A stretch of DNA of 64,000 bases. It comes from Sphingopyxis sp. (lineage in GTDB: Bacteria; Pseudomonadota; Alphaproteobacteria; Sphingomonadales; Sphingomonadaceae). Numbering within the stretch: position 1 is the first letter of the stretch; every line of letters begins with the position of its first letter. The notes under the pieces are model-generated. The model saw only the letters and a list, made by a program, of their open reading frames with translations, ran no database searches and was not told the origin of the DNA. The DNA lies in NCBI RefSeq assembly GCF_016793825.1, contig NZ_JAEULM010000019.1, forward strand, positions 248,001-312,000, read 5' to 3'. Positions 42,049-50,568 of the stretch are shown piece after piece. The position numbers were made by a program, and so were the translations under genes.

Positions 42049-42546
42049 ATGACCATATTGCACATCGCTATGGCAACTGCAGCGGCGTTGACGGCTGGCG
42101 CCCCGGACCAGCACCCCCTCTTCTATTGCAGGACGCCTCAGAAAATCGAACAGGCCAACGTGCCGGATGTCTACGGCGCTTATGGATCGCGTTCGGTTAG
42201 CATCATTAAGCAGGCTTTAGCAGGAGATAGGGAAAGCCTATCCCAGACGGTAGACAGCGACGCCAAGTTCATCATATTTGCGGGCGACGTTGGAATCGGT
42301 CCGCGTTCCAAAGGAATCGATGCTGTTGTAGAATTCGCGCGGCAGCTTGAGCCCCGGAGCTACCAGTTCTCTACAGCGTCGGCCGGCCCCCTTTCGATGA
42401 GCCCGTGCGGCAGTGTCGAGATAGATTTGACCTTCGCCCGCGACGCACATAGCGATGCCGTTATCGCAACCTTTCAATATCAGGACGGCGTGCTGATAGG
42501 GGTGACAGGCAGCCACATTAAGCTTGTGACTGGCGAGTTTCCTTAA
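42049..42546 (+). CDS. Hypothetical exported protein (165 aa)
   Basis: A 165-residue protein with a possible signal peptide (ILHIAMATAAALTAGA) and two later cysteines (FYCRTP, MSPCGS) that could form a disulphide. The middle, SIIKQALAGDRESLSQTVDS, vaguely recalls NTF2/SnoaL-type proteins, but I would not assign a family. Codon use is less GC-biased than in neighbours, and rarer codons (ATA, TTA, AGG) are frequent, suggesting recent arrival or weak expression. AGGG precedes ATG 42049. Confidence 0.65.
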   Translation: MTILHIAMATAAALTAGAPDQHPLFYCRTPQKIEQANVPDVYGAYGSRSVSIIKQALAGDRESLSQTVDSDAKFIIFAGDVGIGPRSKGIDAVVEFARQLEPRSYQFSTASAGPLSMSPCGSVEIDLTFARDAHSDAVIATFQYQDGVLIGVTGSHIKLVTGEFP

Positions 42547-42820
42547 CGTTTCGGCGAACGATCGCTTCCCACCCCAAAACAGACGGCACCTTAAGATAGG
42601 TCGTTCCTACAATATCCCGCCACGTCGGCGTCCATCCCGGCTCTTTCGCTCGGTGGATAAGGAAGGTCGCGGCCCGGCATGCGGATAGCGCCACGACCGC
42701 GCGCGCCCACACATTGCGCGGTCCAAAAAATATCGCCGGCCAAATCGGGGGCGCACAGGGGTGAACTTTCCTGAACTTTTGAAACCAGGCAACGGCGGCT
42801 TTCCACGTCCAGGCCGACAT
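42518..42820 (-). other. Unassigned stretch with three weak overlapping minus-strand frames
   Basis: The 340 bases between the hypothetical gene and the M2 peptidase hold no clear gene. Minus-strand frames of 70-100 residues are open in all three phases; the longest (42518-42820, MSAWTWKAAVAWFQKFRKVH at its start) overlaps the preceding gene's 3' end and has no recognised motif or ribosome site. It may be a decayed gene. A terminator occupies the right end. Confidence 0.25.
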
Positions 42821-42843
42821 TCGCTCCGGCCCTCGAACAAGAA

Positions 42844-42867
42844 GGGCCGGGAATTACTCCCCGGCCC
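42844..42867 (-). terminator. Terminator after the M2 peptidase gene
   Basis: GGGCCGGG (42844-42851) and CCCGGCCC (42860-42867) form a perfect 8-bp stem with an 8-base loop. On the minus strand it is followed by TTCTTGTTC, 21 bases past the peptidase stop. Confidence 0.8.
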
Positions 42868-42888
42868 CGCTGTTCATGGCCTCTTTTC

Positions 42889-44703
42889 CTACCAGCCCGA
42901 CGGATGCCCCTTGTTCTGCTCGTCGAGCCACTTCTTCAGAGGCGCGAAATAGTCGGCCATCGCCTTACCCGACATCTCGCGGCTGCCGGTGAAGGCCTGC
43001 AGCGCGTCGGGCCAGGGCTTCGACGCCCCCATTTTCAGCATCGCGTCCAGCTTCGCACCGACGTCCTTGTTGCCATAGAAGGAGCAGCGGTGAAGCGGCC
43101 CCTTCCAGCCCGCCTGCTTGCAGGCCGCCTGATAGAATTGGAACTGCAACACGCGGGCGAGGAAATAGCGGGTATAGGGCGTGTTGCCCGGAATGTGGAA
43201 CTTCGCGCCCGCATCGAACGCATTTGCCGGCCGTTCGCCGGGCGGAACGATGCCCTGATACTGGGTGCGCAATTGCGTCCAGGCCTTGTTATAGTCGGCG
43301 GGCTTGATCGACCCGTCGAACACGCCCCAACGCCAGCGGTCGACGAGCAGGCCAAAGGGCAGGAACGCCACCTTGTCCATCGCCTGACGCAGCAGCAGCC
43401 CGATGTCCTTGTCGGCGCTCGGGACCTTCGCCTTGTCGAGCAGGCCGATATCGACCAGATATTGCGGGGTGATCGACAGCGCGACGAAATCCCCGATCGC
43501 CTCGTGGAAACCGTCGTTCGCGCCGTTCAGATACAGGAACGGCTGCTGGTTATAGGCGCGCTGATAATAGTTGTGGCCCAGTTCGTGGTGAATCGTGACG
43601 AAGTCGTCGGCGTTCACCTTGATGCACATCTTGATGCGGATATCGTCCTTGTTGTCGATGTCCCATGCCGAGGCATGACAGACGACTTCGCGGTCGGCGG
43701 GTTTCAGGAACTGACTGCGCTTCCAGAAGGTGTCGGGCAGCGCGGCAAAGCCCAGCGAGGAATAGAAATTCTCGCCTGCCTTGACCATGTCCAGTGGGCC
43801 CTTGCCCTTTTCCTTCAGCAGGTCGCCGATGTCATAGCCAAGATCGCCGGTGCCGGGCGGGGCGACGAGCGGGTAGATGTTGCCCCATTCCTGCGCCCAC
43901 ATATTGCCGAGGAGGTCGGCGCGGATCGGGCCGGTCTTGGGCTGCACCGCGTCGCCATATTTCTCGTTCAGCTTCCAGCGCACATAGGTATGGAGCGCCA
44001 CGTAAAGCGGCTTCATGTCCTGCCAGATCTTTTCCGTCACCTTCGCGAATTCCTCGGGCGGCATGTCATAGCCCGACCGCCACATCGCGCCGGTATCGGC
44101 AAAGCCCAATTCTTTCGCACCCTCGTTCGCGATTCCGACCATCTTTACATAGTCGTCCTTCATTGGCGCGCCGACCTTGTCGTGCCAGCTTGTCCACATT
44201 TCGGCGAATTGCGCGGGCGTATGGTCCAGATTGCCCATCTCCGCCTCGATGTCGGAGCCGGAGATTTCCTTGCCGTCGAGGGTGCCGCGGCCCTTGCCAT
44301 ATTGCGACTGCAGGTCGGTCGCGATCTGGTTGAGTTCGGTCGCCGCGCCGGGCTTCGTCGGCGCCGGCAGGACGATGCCGGTGCGCAGGATGTCGAGCTT
44401 GCGCTTCGTGTCGGCGCTCAGCCCCGCGACATTCGCGTATTTCGCGGCTTCGAGGGCATATTTGACCGACTTTTCGGTACCGATTGCGTTGATCCGCGCC
44501 GCCATCGCGTCGGTATCCTCGGTGATATAGGTCGCGTTGACCCAGTTCACCTGGCTACCCTCGACCGTATAGTCGAACAGGTCCTTTTCGACCCCGGCGA
44601 TGAAGGCATCGGCATCGGCGGCAGTCGGCGCGGTCTGGGCAAGGACGGGGGAAGCCACCGCTAGCGACAGCGCAAGCGACAGCGTTGAAATCATGGCTTT
44701 CAT
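42889..44703 (-). CDS. M2-family peptidyl-dipeptidase (ACE-like), exported
   Basis: A 604-residue gluzincin of the angiotensin-converting-enzyme family. Residues 1-23 (MKAMISTLSLALSLAVASPV plus LAQ) are a signal peptide, so it works in the periplasm or outside. The zinc motif is TIHHELGHNYY, with the third ligand Glu in GFHEAIGDFVALS; PYTRYFLARVLQFQFY belongs to the conserved C-terminal core. It should cut dipeptides from peptide C-termini. ATG 44703 has GAGGA upstream and begins the signal peptide. A terminator follows. Confidence 0.94.
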   Translation of the reverse strand: MKAMISTLSLALSLAVASPVLAQTAPTAADADAFIAGVEKDLFDYTVEGSQVNWVNATYITEDTDAMAARINAIGTEKSVKYALEAAKYANVAGLSADTKRKLDILRTGIVLPAPTKPGAATELNQIATDLQSQYGKGRGTLDGKEISGSDIEAEMGNLDHTPAQFAEMWTSWHDKVGAPMKDDYVKMVGIANEGAKELGFADTGAMWRSGYDMPPEEFAKVTEKIWQDMKPLYVALHTYVRWKLNEKYGDAVQPKTGPIRADLLGNMWAQEWGNIYPLVAPPGTGDLGYDIGDLLKEKGKGPLDMVKAGENFYSSLGFAALPDTFWKRSQFLKPADREVVCHASAWDIDNKDDIRIKMCIKVNADDFVTIHHELGHNYYQRAYNQQPFLYLNGANDGFHEAIGDFVALSITPQYLVDIGLLDKAKVPSADKDIGLLLRQAMDKVAFLPFGLLVDRWRWGVFDGSIKPADYNKAWTQLRTQYQGIVPPGERPANAFDAGAKFHIPGNTPYTRYFLARVLQFQFYQAACKQAGWKGPLHRCSFYGNKDVGAKLDAMLKMGASKPWPDALQAFTGSREMSGKAMADYFAPLKKWLDEQNKGHPSGW

Positions 44704-44779
44704 GGGGTCGATCCTCTTGGACGTGGGTGCGCTCTCGGGGGCGCGATGGCCGGCAATCTGAACGCCGCCGCCGGCCCGG

Positions 44780-45532
44780 TCAAGCGGTGAGGAAGGCCGC
44801 GATCGCTTCACCCATTTCCGGCTGCGTCACGCTCGACATGTGCGTGCCGGGAATCGTCACCAGTTCGGCGTCGACAAGTACCCCGGCAAGGTCGGCGGCC
44901 GACCCGTTGTCCTGATCCTGCTCGCCGCACACGAGCAGGGTCGGCATCGTCAGTGCGGCGAGCATGTCGGGCGTCGTGTCGGTAAAACTGTCCAGAAGCA
45001 GGCTCGCCGCCACGCGGTCGATCTTCATGGTCTTCATGAACTGGATCGACAGCCAGGTGTCGTCACCGCGTTTCGCGGTTTCATAATCGGCGATCACGCG
45101 CTGGAAGAATCGCCCGCGCTTCGCCCAGCCGGCGAGGCCGGCCAGTCCCATGCCGCCAAGGATCAACCGGCGCGGCCGCATCCCGGCGACCACCGCGCGT
45201 GCGCTGGTGCGCGCGCCCAGCGAAAAGCCGCCAAGGTCGAAATCGGCGATCCCCAGATGCGCGATCAGGTCCTCGAGATCGCGGACGAGGATATCGGGCG
45301 GGTAATGGTACGGCTCGTGCGGCGCCTCGCTCGACCCGTGGACGCGCAGGTCGGGCATGACGACCCGAAACCCCGCCGCCGCGATCCGCTCGGCCGTCCC
45401 GAACTTGATCCAGTTGACCTCGGCGTTCGAAAACAGGCCGTGGAGCAGGACGAGCGGGCGGCCGTCTCCCATCTCGCGCCAGGCCAGCCGCACACCGTCG
45501 CGCGCGTCGAAAAATTGCGGTTCGATCATCAT
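44780..45532 (-). CDS. Alpha/beta-hydrolase
   Basis: A 250-residue alpha/beta-fold hydrolase. The oxyanion segment is LVLLHGLFSNAEVNW, the nucleophile elbow LGGFSLGARTS (Ser about 101), an acid in LLVCGEQDQDNG and the catalytic His in TIPGTHMSSV near the C-terminus. No signal peptide; probably a cytoplasmic esterase or similar enzyme. Two consecutive ATGs (45532 and 45529) could start it; no strong ribosome site distinguishes them. It lies 76 bases upstream of the M2 peptidase on the same strand. Confidence 0.92.
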   Translation of the reverse strand: MMIEPQFFDARDGVRLAWREMGDGRPLVLLHGLFSNAEVNWIKFGTAERIAAAGFRVVMPDLRVHGSSEAPHEPYHYPPDILVRDLEDLIAHLGIADFDLGGFSLGARTSARAVVAGMRPRRLILGGMGLAGLAGWAKRGRFFQRVIADYETAKRGDDTWLSIQFMKTMKIDRVAASLLLDSFTDTTPDMLAALTMPTLLVCGEQDQDNGSAADLAGVLVDAELVTIPGTHMSSVTQPEMGEAIAAFLTA

Positions 45533-45576
45533 GCCCGGCGCTATGCGCTCTCAACCGGCAAGTCTGCAAGAACCCA

Positions 45577-46224
45577 TCAACGCGGCTGAAGGCCCTTCTG
45601 CTCCATCCGCCACCTCGCCATGTCGATGCGGTCCTGTCCGAAGAAAGGCTCGCCGTCGAAAACCAGCGTCGGGACGCCCCAATGCCCCGCGATTTCGAGC
45701 GCAACCTGATTCGCCGCGATCTCGTTATCGAGGGCTTCGGCATCGGCCGCCGCTTCGGCATCGAGTTCGGCGAGGCTGAGTCCCGCCCGCCGCGCCGCGC
45801 CGGCAAGATGGTCGCCAAGATGCCAGTCCTGCGCCCCACCCCAGATGAGTTGCGCAACCTCGTGACAAAAACCGAGACTCCGGCCGCGCCGCGACGCCGC
45901 CTGCCCCATCCGCGTGAGGCGGTGGATATAGGGTTGTTCGGCCGCGATCTCGCGCGTCATGATATTCTGTACGATCGGGTCGGGTCGCGGCGGTCCGAAG
46001 GGAATGCCGTGAAATTGCGCCACCCGGATCATGTCGCGCATCGTGTAGCTCAACCAGTTGGGATGATTGCGCTCAAAAAAATCGGGTTGGCGGATGGCGA
46101 GCGGATAGACCGGACGCAAGTTGATCGCGAGATCGTGGCTGGCCGCAAGCGCCCGATAGCGGCCGATGGCGAGATAGCTGTAGGGCGAGCGAAAGGACCA
46201 GAAGAGGTCGGCGGTCAGGGTCAT
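45577..46224 (-). CDS. DsbA-fold isomerase/oxidoreductase (HCCA isomerase-like)
   Basis: A 215-residue protein with the DsbA-like fold of 2-hydroxychromene-2-carboxylate isomerases and kappa-class GSTs. It begins LFWSFRSPYSYLAIGRYRAL, where the Ser of the S-P-Y segment binds glutathione in relatives, and ends with VPTLVFDGEPFFGQDRIDMA. There is no CxxC, so disulphide chemistry is unlikely. Glutathione-dependent isomerisation is the family role; the substrate here is unknown. It is divergent from the marR-type gene. Confidence 0.9.
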   Translation of the reverse strand: MTLTADLFWSFRSPYSYLAIGRYRALAASHDLAINLRPVYPLAIRQPDFFERNHPNWLSYTMRDMIRVAQFHGIPFGPPRPDPIVQNIMTREIAAEQPYIHRLTRMGQAASRRGRSLGFCHEVAQLIWGGAQDWHLGDHLAGAARRAGLSLAELDAEAAADAEALDNEIAANQVALEIAGHWGVPTLVFDGEPFFGQDRIDMARWRMEQKGLQPR

Positions 46225-46322
46225 GGCCCCTATCCTGCAAAAAAAGACGCCTCACGCAAGCGCCCGTAAAAAATTTTGCACCAAATCAGATATTTCACGG
46301 ATCGCGCAAAGCAGATTGAATT

Positions 46323-46340
46323 TAATAGCATCTGCTATTA
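46323..46340. promoter_or_regulatory. MarR-type operator upstream of the marR-emrAB genes
   Basis: TAATAGCATCTGCTATTA: perfect 8-bp arms with a 2-base centre, 11 bases before the regulator ATG. Its size and position suit autorepression by the MarR protein and control of the efflux genes. Confidence 0.75.
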
Positions 46341-46351
46341 TATCTGCTGCC

Positions 46352-46792
46352 ATGAGTGAGACGATCGGCTTCCTCCTGAACGACAGTGCGCGTCTTTTTC
46401 GGCGCGCCTTCAACGCGCGCACGCGCGACAGTGGCATTACGGCGCTGCAATGGCGACTGATCACCTATCTGAAACGCCACGAGGGTATCCGTCAGGGGCC
46501 GCTTGCCGAGCTGATCGAAGTCGAACCGATCACGCTTTCGCGCATGGTCGACCGGCTGGCGGAGGGAGGGCTGGTCGAACGCCGCGCCGACCCGACCGAC
46601 CGCCGCGCCTGGCGGCTCTATCTGACTCCGCGCGCAGCCGTCCTCCTGAACGGCATCCGCGATATCGCGCAGGGACTGACCGATGACGCGACCGAAGGGC
46701 TTAGCGCCGCCGAACGCGATCAGCTTGCCGCGCTTGTGGAGCGTGTGCGCGCGAACCTGTCCCGCCGCGAATGCCAAAAAGAGACTCAATGA
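46352..46792 (+). CDS. MarR family transcriptional regulator
   Basis: A 146-residue winged-helix regulator: MSETIGFLLNDSARLFRRAF, ITALQWRLITYLKRHEGIRQ, LAELIEVEPITLSRMVDRLA and the wing LVERRADPTDRRAWRLYLTP. DPTDRRAWRL is the usual MarR D-x-R-D/R signature. ATG 46352 is the family start and lies just after a clean palindrome. Its TGA overlaps the emrA-type ATG, so this is a regulator-membrane-fusion-permease operon comparable to emrRAB. Phenolic or lipophilic inducers are typical but unproved here. Confidence 0.92.
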   Translation: MSETIGFLLNDSARLFRRAFNARTRDSGITALQWRLITYLKRHEGIRQGPLAELIEVEPITLSRMVDRLAEGGLVERRADPTDRRAWRLYLTPRAAVLLNGIRDIAQGLTDDATEGLSAAERDQLAALVERVRANLSRRECQKETQ

Positions 46793-47901
46793 TGGACCAG
46801 CTCTCCCCCTCCCCCGTCAAGGCCGAGGATGCCGCACCGGCGCGCGCGCCGAAGGCCGACCCGGTTCCGCCGGCCGCGAAGCCGATGGTGGAAACCGAAA
46901 CAACGGCCAGCCCGGGCTGGCGTACCCGACTCCTGATGTTTGGCCTTCCAGCCATCCTGATCGCGGCAGGCGGTTGGTACTGGCTGACGAGCGGCGGATC
47001 GGTGTCGACCGACAATGCCTATGTCCAGATGGACAAGGTTTCGATCGCTGCCGAAGTCGGCGGACGCATCACCGACGTTGCCGTCAAGGACGGTCAGATG
47101 GTCGCGGCGGGACAATTGCTGTTCCGCATCGACGGCGAACCCTATGCCCTGAGCGTGGCGCAGGCCAATGCCGCGATCGACGCGGCGAAAGTCGATGTCG
47201 GAAATCTGTCCGCGAGCTTCGCCGCGACGGGCGTCGATATCAAATCGGCCGAGGAAGGGCTGGCTTTCGCCCAATCCAACTTCGCCCGGCAAGCCGCGTT
47301 GATGGACAAGGGATTCACGACCAAGGCCGCCTATGACGCATCGAAACATTCGGTCGAACTCGCGCGGGCGCAACTTGCCGCAGCAAAGGCCGACGCCACC
47401 GAAGCGCGCGCCAAGCTCGCCACCGGCGGAACCGGCATCAATCCCCAGGTCGAGGCCGCAAAAGTCCAACGCGCCCAGGCCGAGGTCAACCTTGGCCGTA
47501 CCGAAGTACGGGCCCCGAGCGCGGGCCGCATTGCCCAATCGGACCGGCTGCTGATTGGCCAGATGATGGTCGCGGGCCTGCCGGCCGTCACCATCGTCGA
47601 TACCGGCCACCCATGGGTGGAGGCGAACTTCAAGGAAACCGATCTGGCCAACATGCGCGTCGGCCAGCGAGCCGAAATCAGCTTCGACGCCTATCCGGGG
47701 CTGAAGGTACGGGGCCATGTGCTGACGATCGGTGCCGGGACCGGCAGCGAATTCTCCGTGCTGCCCGCGCAGAACGCCACGGGCAACTGGGTCAAGGTGA
47801 CACAGCGCGTGCCGGTCCGCATCGCTTTCGACGAAACACCGTCGCGCGACATGATCGCCGGCCTGTCGGCCGACGTCCGGGTCTTCACCGCGGCCCGATA
47901 G
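46789..47901 (+). CDS. emrA: HlyD/EmrA-type membrane fusion protein
   Basis: A 370-residue periplasmic adaptor of a major-facilitator multidrug pump. A Pro-rich cytoplasmic tail (about 1-50) is followed by one membrane helix LLMFGLPAILIAAGGWYWLT, a lipoyl half-motif STDNAYVQMDKVSIAAEVGG, a long coiled coil (about 130-235, Ala-rich) and the second lipoyl/beta-barrel half TEVRAPSAGRIAQSDRLLIG. The start ATGATG at 46789 overlaps the MarR stop. An outer-membrane partner of TolC type is not encoded nearby. Confidence 0.93.
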   Translation: MMDQLSPSPVKAEDAAPARAPKADPVPPAAKPMVETETTASPGWRTRLLMFGLPAILIAAGGWYWLTSGGSVSTDNAYVQMDKVSIAAEVGGRITDVAVKDGQMVAAGQLLFRIDGEPYALSVAQANAAIDAAKVDVGNLSASFAATGVDIKSAEEGLAFAQSNFARQAALMDKGFTTKAAYDASKHSVELARAQLAAAKADATEARAKLATGGTGINPQVEAAKVQRAQAEVNLGRTEVRAPSAGRIAQSDRLLIGQMMVAGLPAVTIVDTGHPWVEANFKETDLANMRVGQRAEISFDAYPGLKVRGHVLTIGAGTGSEFSVLPAQNATGNWVKVTQRVPVRIAFDETPSRDMIAGLSADVRVFTAAR

Positions 47902-47904
47902 GCG

Positions 47905-49494
47905 ATGGCGAGCCGCGCCCTTCCCCGCCGCTCGCCCGCAGCGGCGCGGCCGATCGACAATGCGATCCCGCTGCACGAGCAGATCCGGTATCGCGGCCTG
48001 CTGACCGTCGCGGTGATGGGCGCGTCGATCATGCAGATACTCGACACGACGATCGCCAACGTCGCCATCCCGCATATGCAGTCGGCGCTCGGCGCAACGA
48101 GCGAGACCGTGAACTGGGTCCTCACCAGCTATATCATCGCCTCCGCCGTCGCGATGCCGATCACCGGCTGGCTCGCCGACCGCATCGGGCGGCGGCGGCT
48201 GTTCCTGACTGCCGTCACGGGGTTCATCATCGCTTCGATGGCGTGCGGTGCCGCACAGAATCTGGAAGAGATGGTGGTGTTCCGTTTTCTCCAGGGGATC
48301 AGCGCCGCCTTCATCGGGCCGCTGTCCCAGTCGGTCATGCTCGACATCAACCCGCCGGAAAAACAGGGGCGCGCGATGTCGATCTGGGGGATGGGAATCA
48401 TGATCGGGCCGATTCTGGGCCCGATCCTTGGCGGGTGGCTGACCGAATCGGTCAATTGGCGCTGGGTATTTTACGTCAATCTGCCTGTCGGGCTCGCCAC
48501 GCTGGCGCTTATGTGGGCTCTGCTTCCCGCGACGGGAACCCGCGAGCGCAAGTTCGACCTGTTCGGATTCTCGATGCTCGCCCTCGGGTTGGCTGCGCTG
48601 CAGTTGATGCTCGACCGCGGCGCCCAGCAGGACTGGTTCGACAGCGTCGAAATCTGGATCGAAATGGGGGTCGCGGCGGCCTGTCTGTGGATGTTCGTGA
48701 TTCATCTGCTCACCGCCCGCAACCCGCTGTTCAACCGCCCGATGCTTGCCGACCGCAACCTTGCCACAGCGATGGGTTTCATGATTGTCATCGGCGTGGT
48801 GATGTTCGCTTCGATGGCGCTGCTGCCGCCAATGCTCCAGCGGCTGTTCGGCTGGCCGGTGATCGACACCGGCTGGGTGCTCGCGGTTCGCGGGGTCGGC
48901 ATTTTGGCGAGCATGTGGGTCGCGGGACAGCTTCTCGGCAAGATAGACGCACGCTGGATGGTCGGGACCGGCCTGATCATCGCCGCGCTGTCGCTGTGGC
49001 AGATGAGCCACTGGTCGCTGGAAATGGGAATGCGGCCCGTCATCGTCAGCGGGCTGGTGCAGGGCCTCGGCATGGGGCTGATCTTCATCCCGCTCAACAC
49101 CATGGCCTTCGCCACCATCCCGCCCCTATACCGAACCGACGGATCGAGCCTCCTCAATCTTTTCCGCAGCGTCGGTGCGTCGGTGGGCATTTCGATCGTG
49201 ACAACGCTGCTCGGTGCGAACACGCAGACAAGCCACGAGGATCTGGTTTCGCATATCACCAGTAGCTCGACGAGCCTGCTCGACCCCTCGACCGCAGACC
49301 GGTTCGGCATCATCGGTGACACCGCGATGGCCATGGTCAACGCCGAGATCAACCGACAAGCGGCGATGGTCGCCTATATCGACGATTTCTGGCTGATGAT
49401 GTGGGTGACGCTGGCGGCGGTCCCGCTCGTCCTGCTGCTGCGTCCCGCGCAACCCGGTGCGCCGAAGGCGTCGGCTGCCGACATGGGTCACTGA
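47905..49494 (+). CDS. emrB: DHA2-family multidrug MFS permease (EmrB-type)
   Basis: A 529-residue inner-membrane drug:proton antiporter with about 14 helices. The DHA2 signatures are LDTTIANVAIPHM in helix 1, GWLADRIGRRRLFL between helices 2 and 3 (motif A), and the motif-C-like MGIMIGPILGPILGGWL in helix 5. It begins three bases after emrA and works with it to move substrates across both membranes. The C-terminus is cytoplasmic and short. Substrates are unknown. Confidence 0.94.
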   Translation: MASRALPRRSPAAARPIDNAIPLHEQIRYRGLLTVAVMGASIMQILDTTIANVAIPHMQSALGATSETVNWVLTSYIIASAVAMPITGWLADRIGRRRLFLTAVTGFIIASMACGAAQNLEEMVVFRFLQGISAAFIGPLSQSVMLDINPPEKQGRAMSIWGMGIMIGPILGPILGGWLTESVNWRWVFYVNLPVGLATLALMWALLPATGTRERKFDLFGFSMLALGLAALQLMLDRGAQQDWFDSVEIWIEMGVAAACLWMFVIHLLTARNPLFNRPMLADRNLATAMGFMIVIGVVMFASMALLPPMLQRLFGWPVIDTGWVLAVRGVGILASMWVAGQLLGKIDARWMVGTGLIIAALSLWQMSHWSLEMGMRPVIVSGLVQGLGMGLIFIPLNTMAFATIPPLYRTDGSSLLNLFRSVGASVGISIVTTLLGANTQTSHEDLVSHITSSSTSLLDPSTADRFGIIGDTAMAMVNAEINRQAAMVAYIDDFWLMMWVTLAAVPLVLLLRPAQPGAPKASAADMGH

Positions 49495-49498
49495 CGCA

Positions 49499-49954
49499 TC
49501 AGCGTTGCCGATGCGCCACCGCAAGACGCATGAATTCCGCAGCGTCGGGCGTCTCTTCAAATACCGGCAAATGGTCGGGCAGGACGATCCACCGCCGTTT
49601 GCGCTTCACCCACATGTGGGTGAACGGCTCCGCCAGCATCGGATCGTCGAGCGACCCGCCACGCACGATCGCCATGCCCGGCCGCTCGCTGTTGATGCTG
49701 TGAACGCGGCTGAAACAGTCGGGGCAGAAATGCGCGGTCGTCAATCCGCCCGAAGGGCGGGGTAGCGACGAGGTCACGCTGCGCCCTTCGACGCGCAGCA
49801 CGTCGATCATCACCACGACCTGATCGGCAAAGGCGCTGCCCGTCGATTTCTGGCAATCGAGACAATGGCAGCAATAGTTGAGCAGCGGCCCGTCCTGCTC
49901 GAAGCGATAGCGGAGTTGCCCGCAGCGGCAACCGCCGGTGATCTCGCTGGCCAT
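49499..49954 (-). CDS. GFA family protein (glutathione-dependent formaldehyde-activating fold)
   Basis: A 151-residue zinc-binding protein of the Mss4-like GFA family: ITGGCRCGQLRYRF, the C-x-x-C pair NYCCHCLDCQKSTGSAF and the second CxxC AHFCPDCFSRV. Such proteins bind zinc and sometimes glutathione; most have no proven formaldehyde activity. ATG 49954 gives the normal start MASEITGG. A TTG two codons upstream would overlap the lipoprotein stop as TTGA and is a real alternative. The emrB stop is only a few bases away on the other strand. Confidence 0.9.
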   Translation of the reverse strand: MASEITGGCRCGQLRYRFEQDGPLLNYCCHCLDCQKSTGSAFADQVVVMIDVLRVEGRSVTSSLPRPSGGLTTAHFCPDCFSRVHSINSERPGMAIVRGGSLDDPMLAEPFTHMWVKRKRRWIVLPDHLPVFEETPDAAEFMRLAVAHRQR

Positions 49955-49956
49955 CG

Positions 49957-50565
49957 TCAACGAAAGAAGCAGTTCGTGCCCGCGAACAAGGCGTCGATCT
50001 TCGCGGCCTCACCGGGTTCGGCGAACATGCCGCCAACAACCTTGTCGCCGCTGCCGATACCGAACTCCTCGCCCAGCGTGCTGTCCTCGACATCGACGAT
50101 CGACACCGACTCCTTGGCCTTCGCCCGGGTCGTTCCGATACCGATCCCGCTGGGGGTCGAATATTCCAACGCACCATTCTCGTTGCCGAGAAACCAGCCG
50201 ACGAACTTTCCGCCCTGAAAGTTGAGCGTCATCGCGTCGAATCGGGTGAACGCCATCGGCCCCGCCCCGCATTCCTCGTTGGTGCTGCGATCGTCGAGTT
50301 GTCCCGCTACGCGCGCCAGCACATCCTCCGCCTGCGCGCGCGGAATGCCGAACGCCAGCAGGCTGGACTTGCCGCTGGCCTTGTCGATGAAGCGAAGCCC
50401 CTCGCCGTCGAGGCTGATCGCCGTGGTCGCGGCGTCGGGACCGTCGGCCTTCGCCTCGGGCATCGGCGGCGCATCGACGGTATCTTCGCCCGCCGCCGCC
50501 TTGTCCGCGGCCGGCTTGCACGCCGCGAGCATGGCCATCAACGCGAGGACTGCCAGTTTCCGCAT
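49957..50565 (-). CDS. Putative lipoprotein (202 aa)
   Basis: A 202-residue protein with a short signal MRKLAVLALMAMLAACKPAA containing lipobox LAAC (Cys16). An acidic, Pro/Ala-rich linker (about 20-50) leads to a globular part with the pair Cys-Glu-Cys absent and single cysteines in NEECGAG and TNCFFR, which may form a disulphide. It ends EPGEAAKIDALFAGTNCFFR. No family recognised. It lies 3 bases downstream of the DUF2238 gene and is likely co-transcribed. Confidence 0.8.
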   Translation of the reverse strand: MRKLAVLALMAMLAACKPAADKAAAGEDTVDAPPMPEAKADGPDAATTAISLDGEGLRFIDKASGKSSLLAFGIPRAQAEDVLARVAGQLDDRSTNEECGAGPMAFTRFDAMTLNFQGGKFVGWFLGNENGALEYSTPSGIGIGTTRAKAKESVSIVDVEDSTLGEEFGIGSGDKVVGGMFAEPGEAAKIDALFAGTNCFFR

Positions 50566-50568
50566 CGT

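Noticed and set aside
42904-44664. 586-codon plus-strand open frame
   Set aside because: Antisense shadow of the M2 peptidase gene.
46786-49011. 741-codon minus-strand open frame
   Set aside because: Antisense shadow of emrA and emrB.
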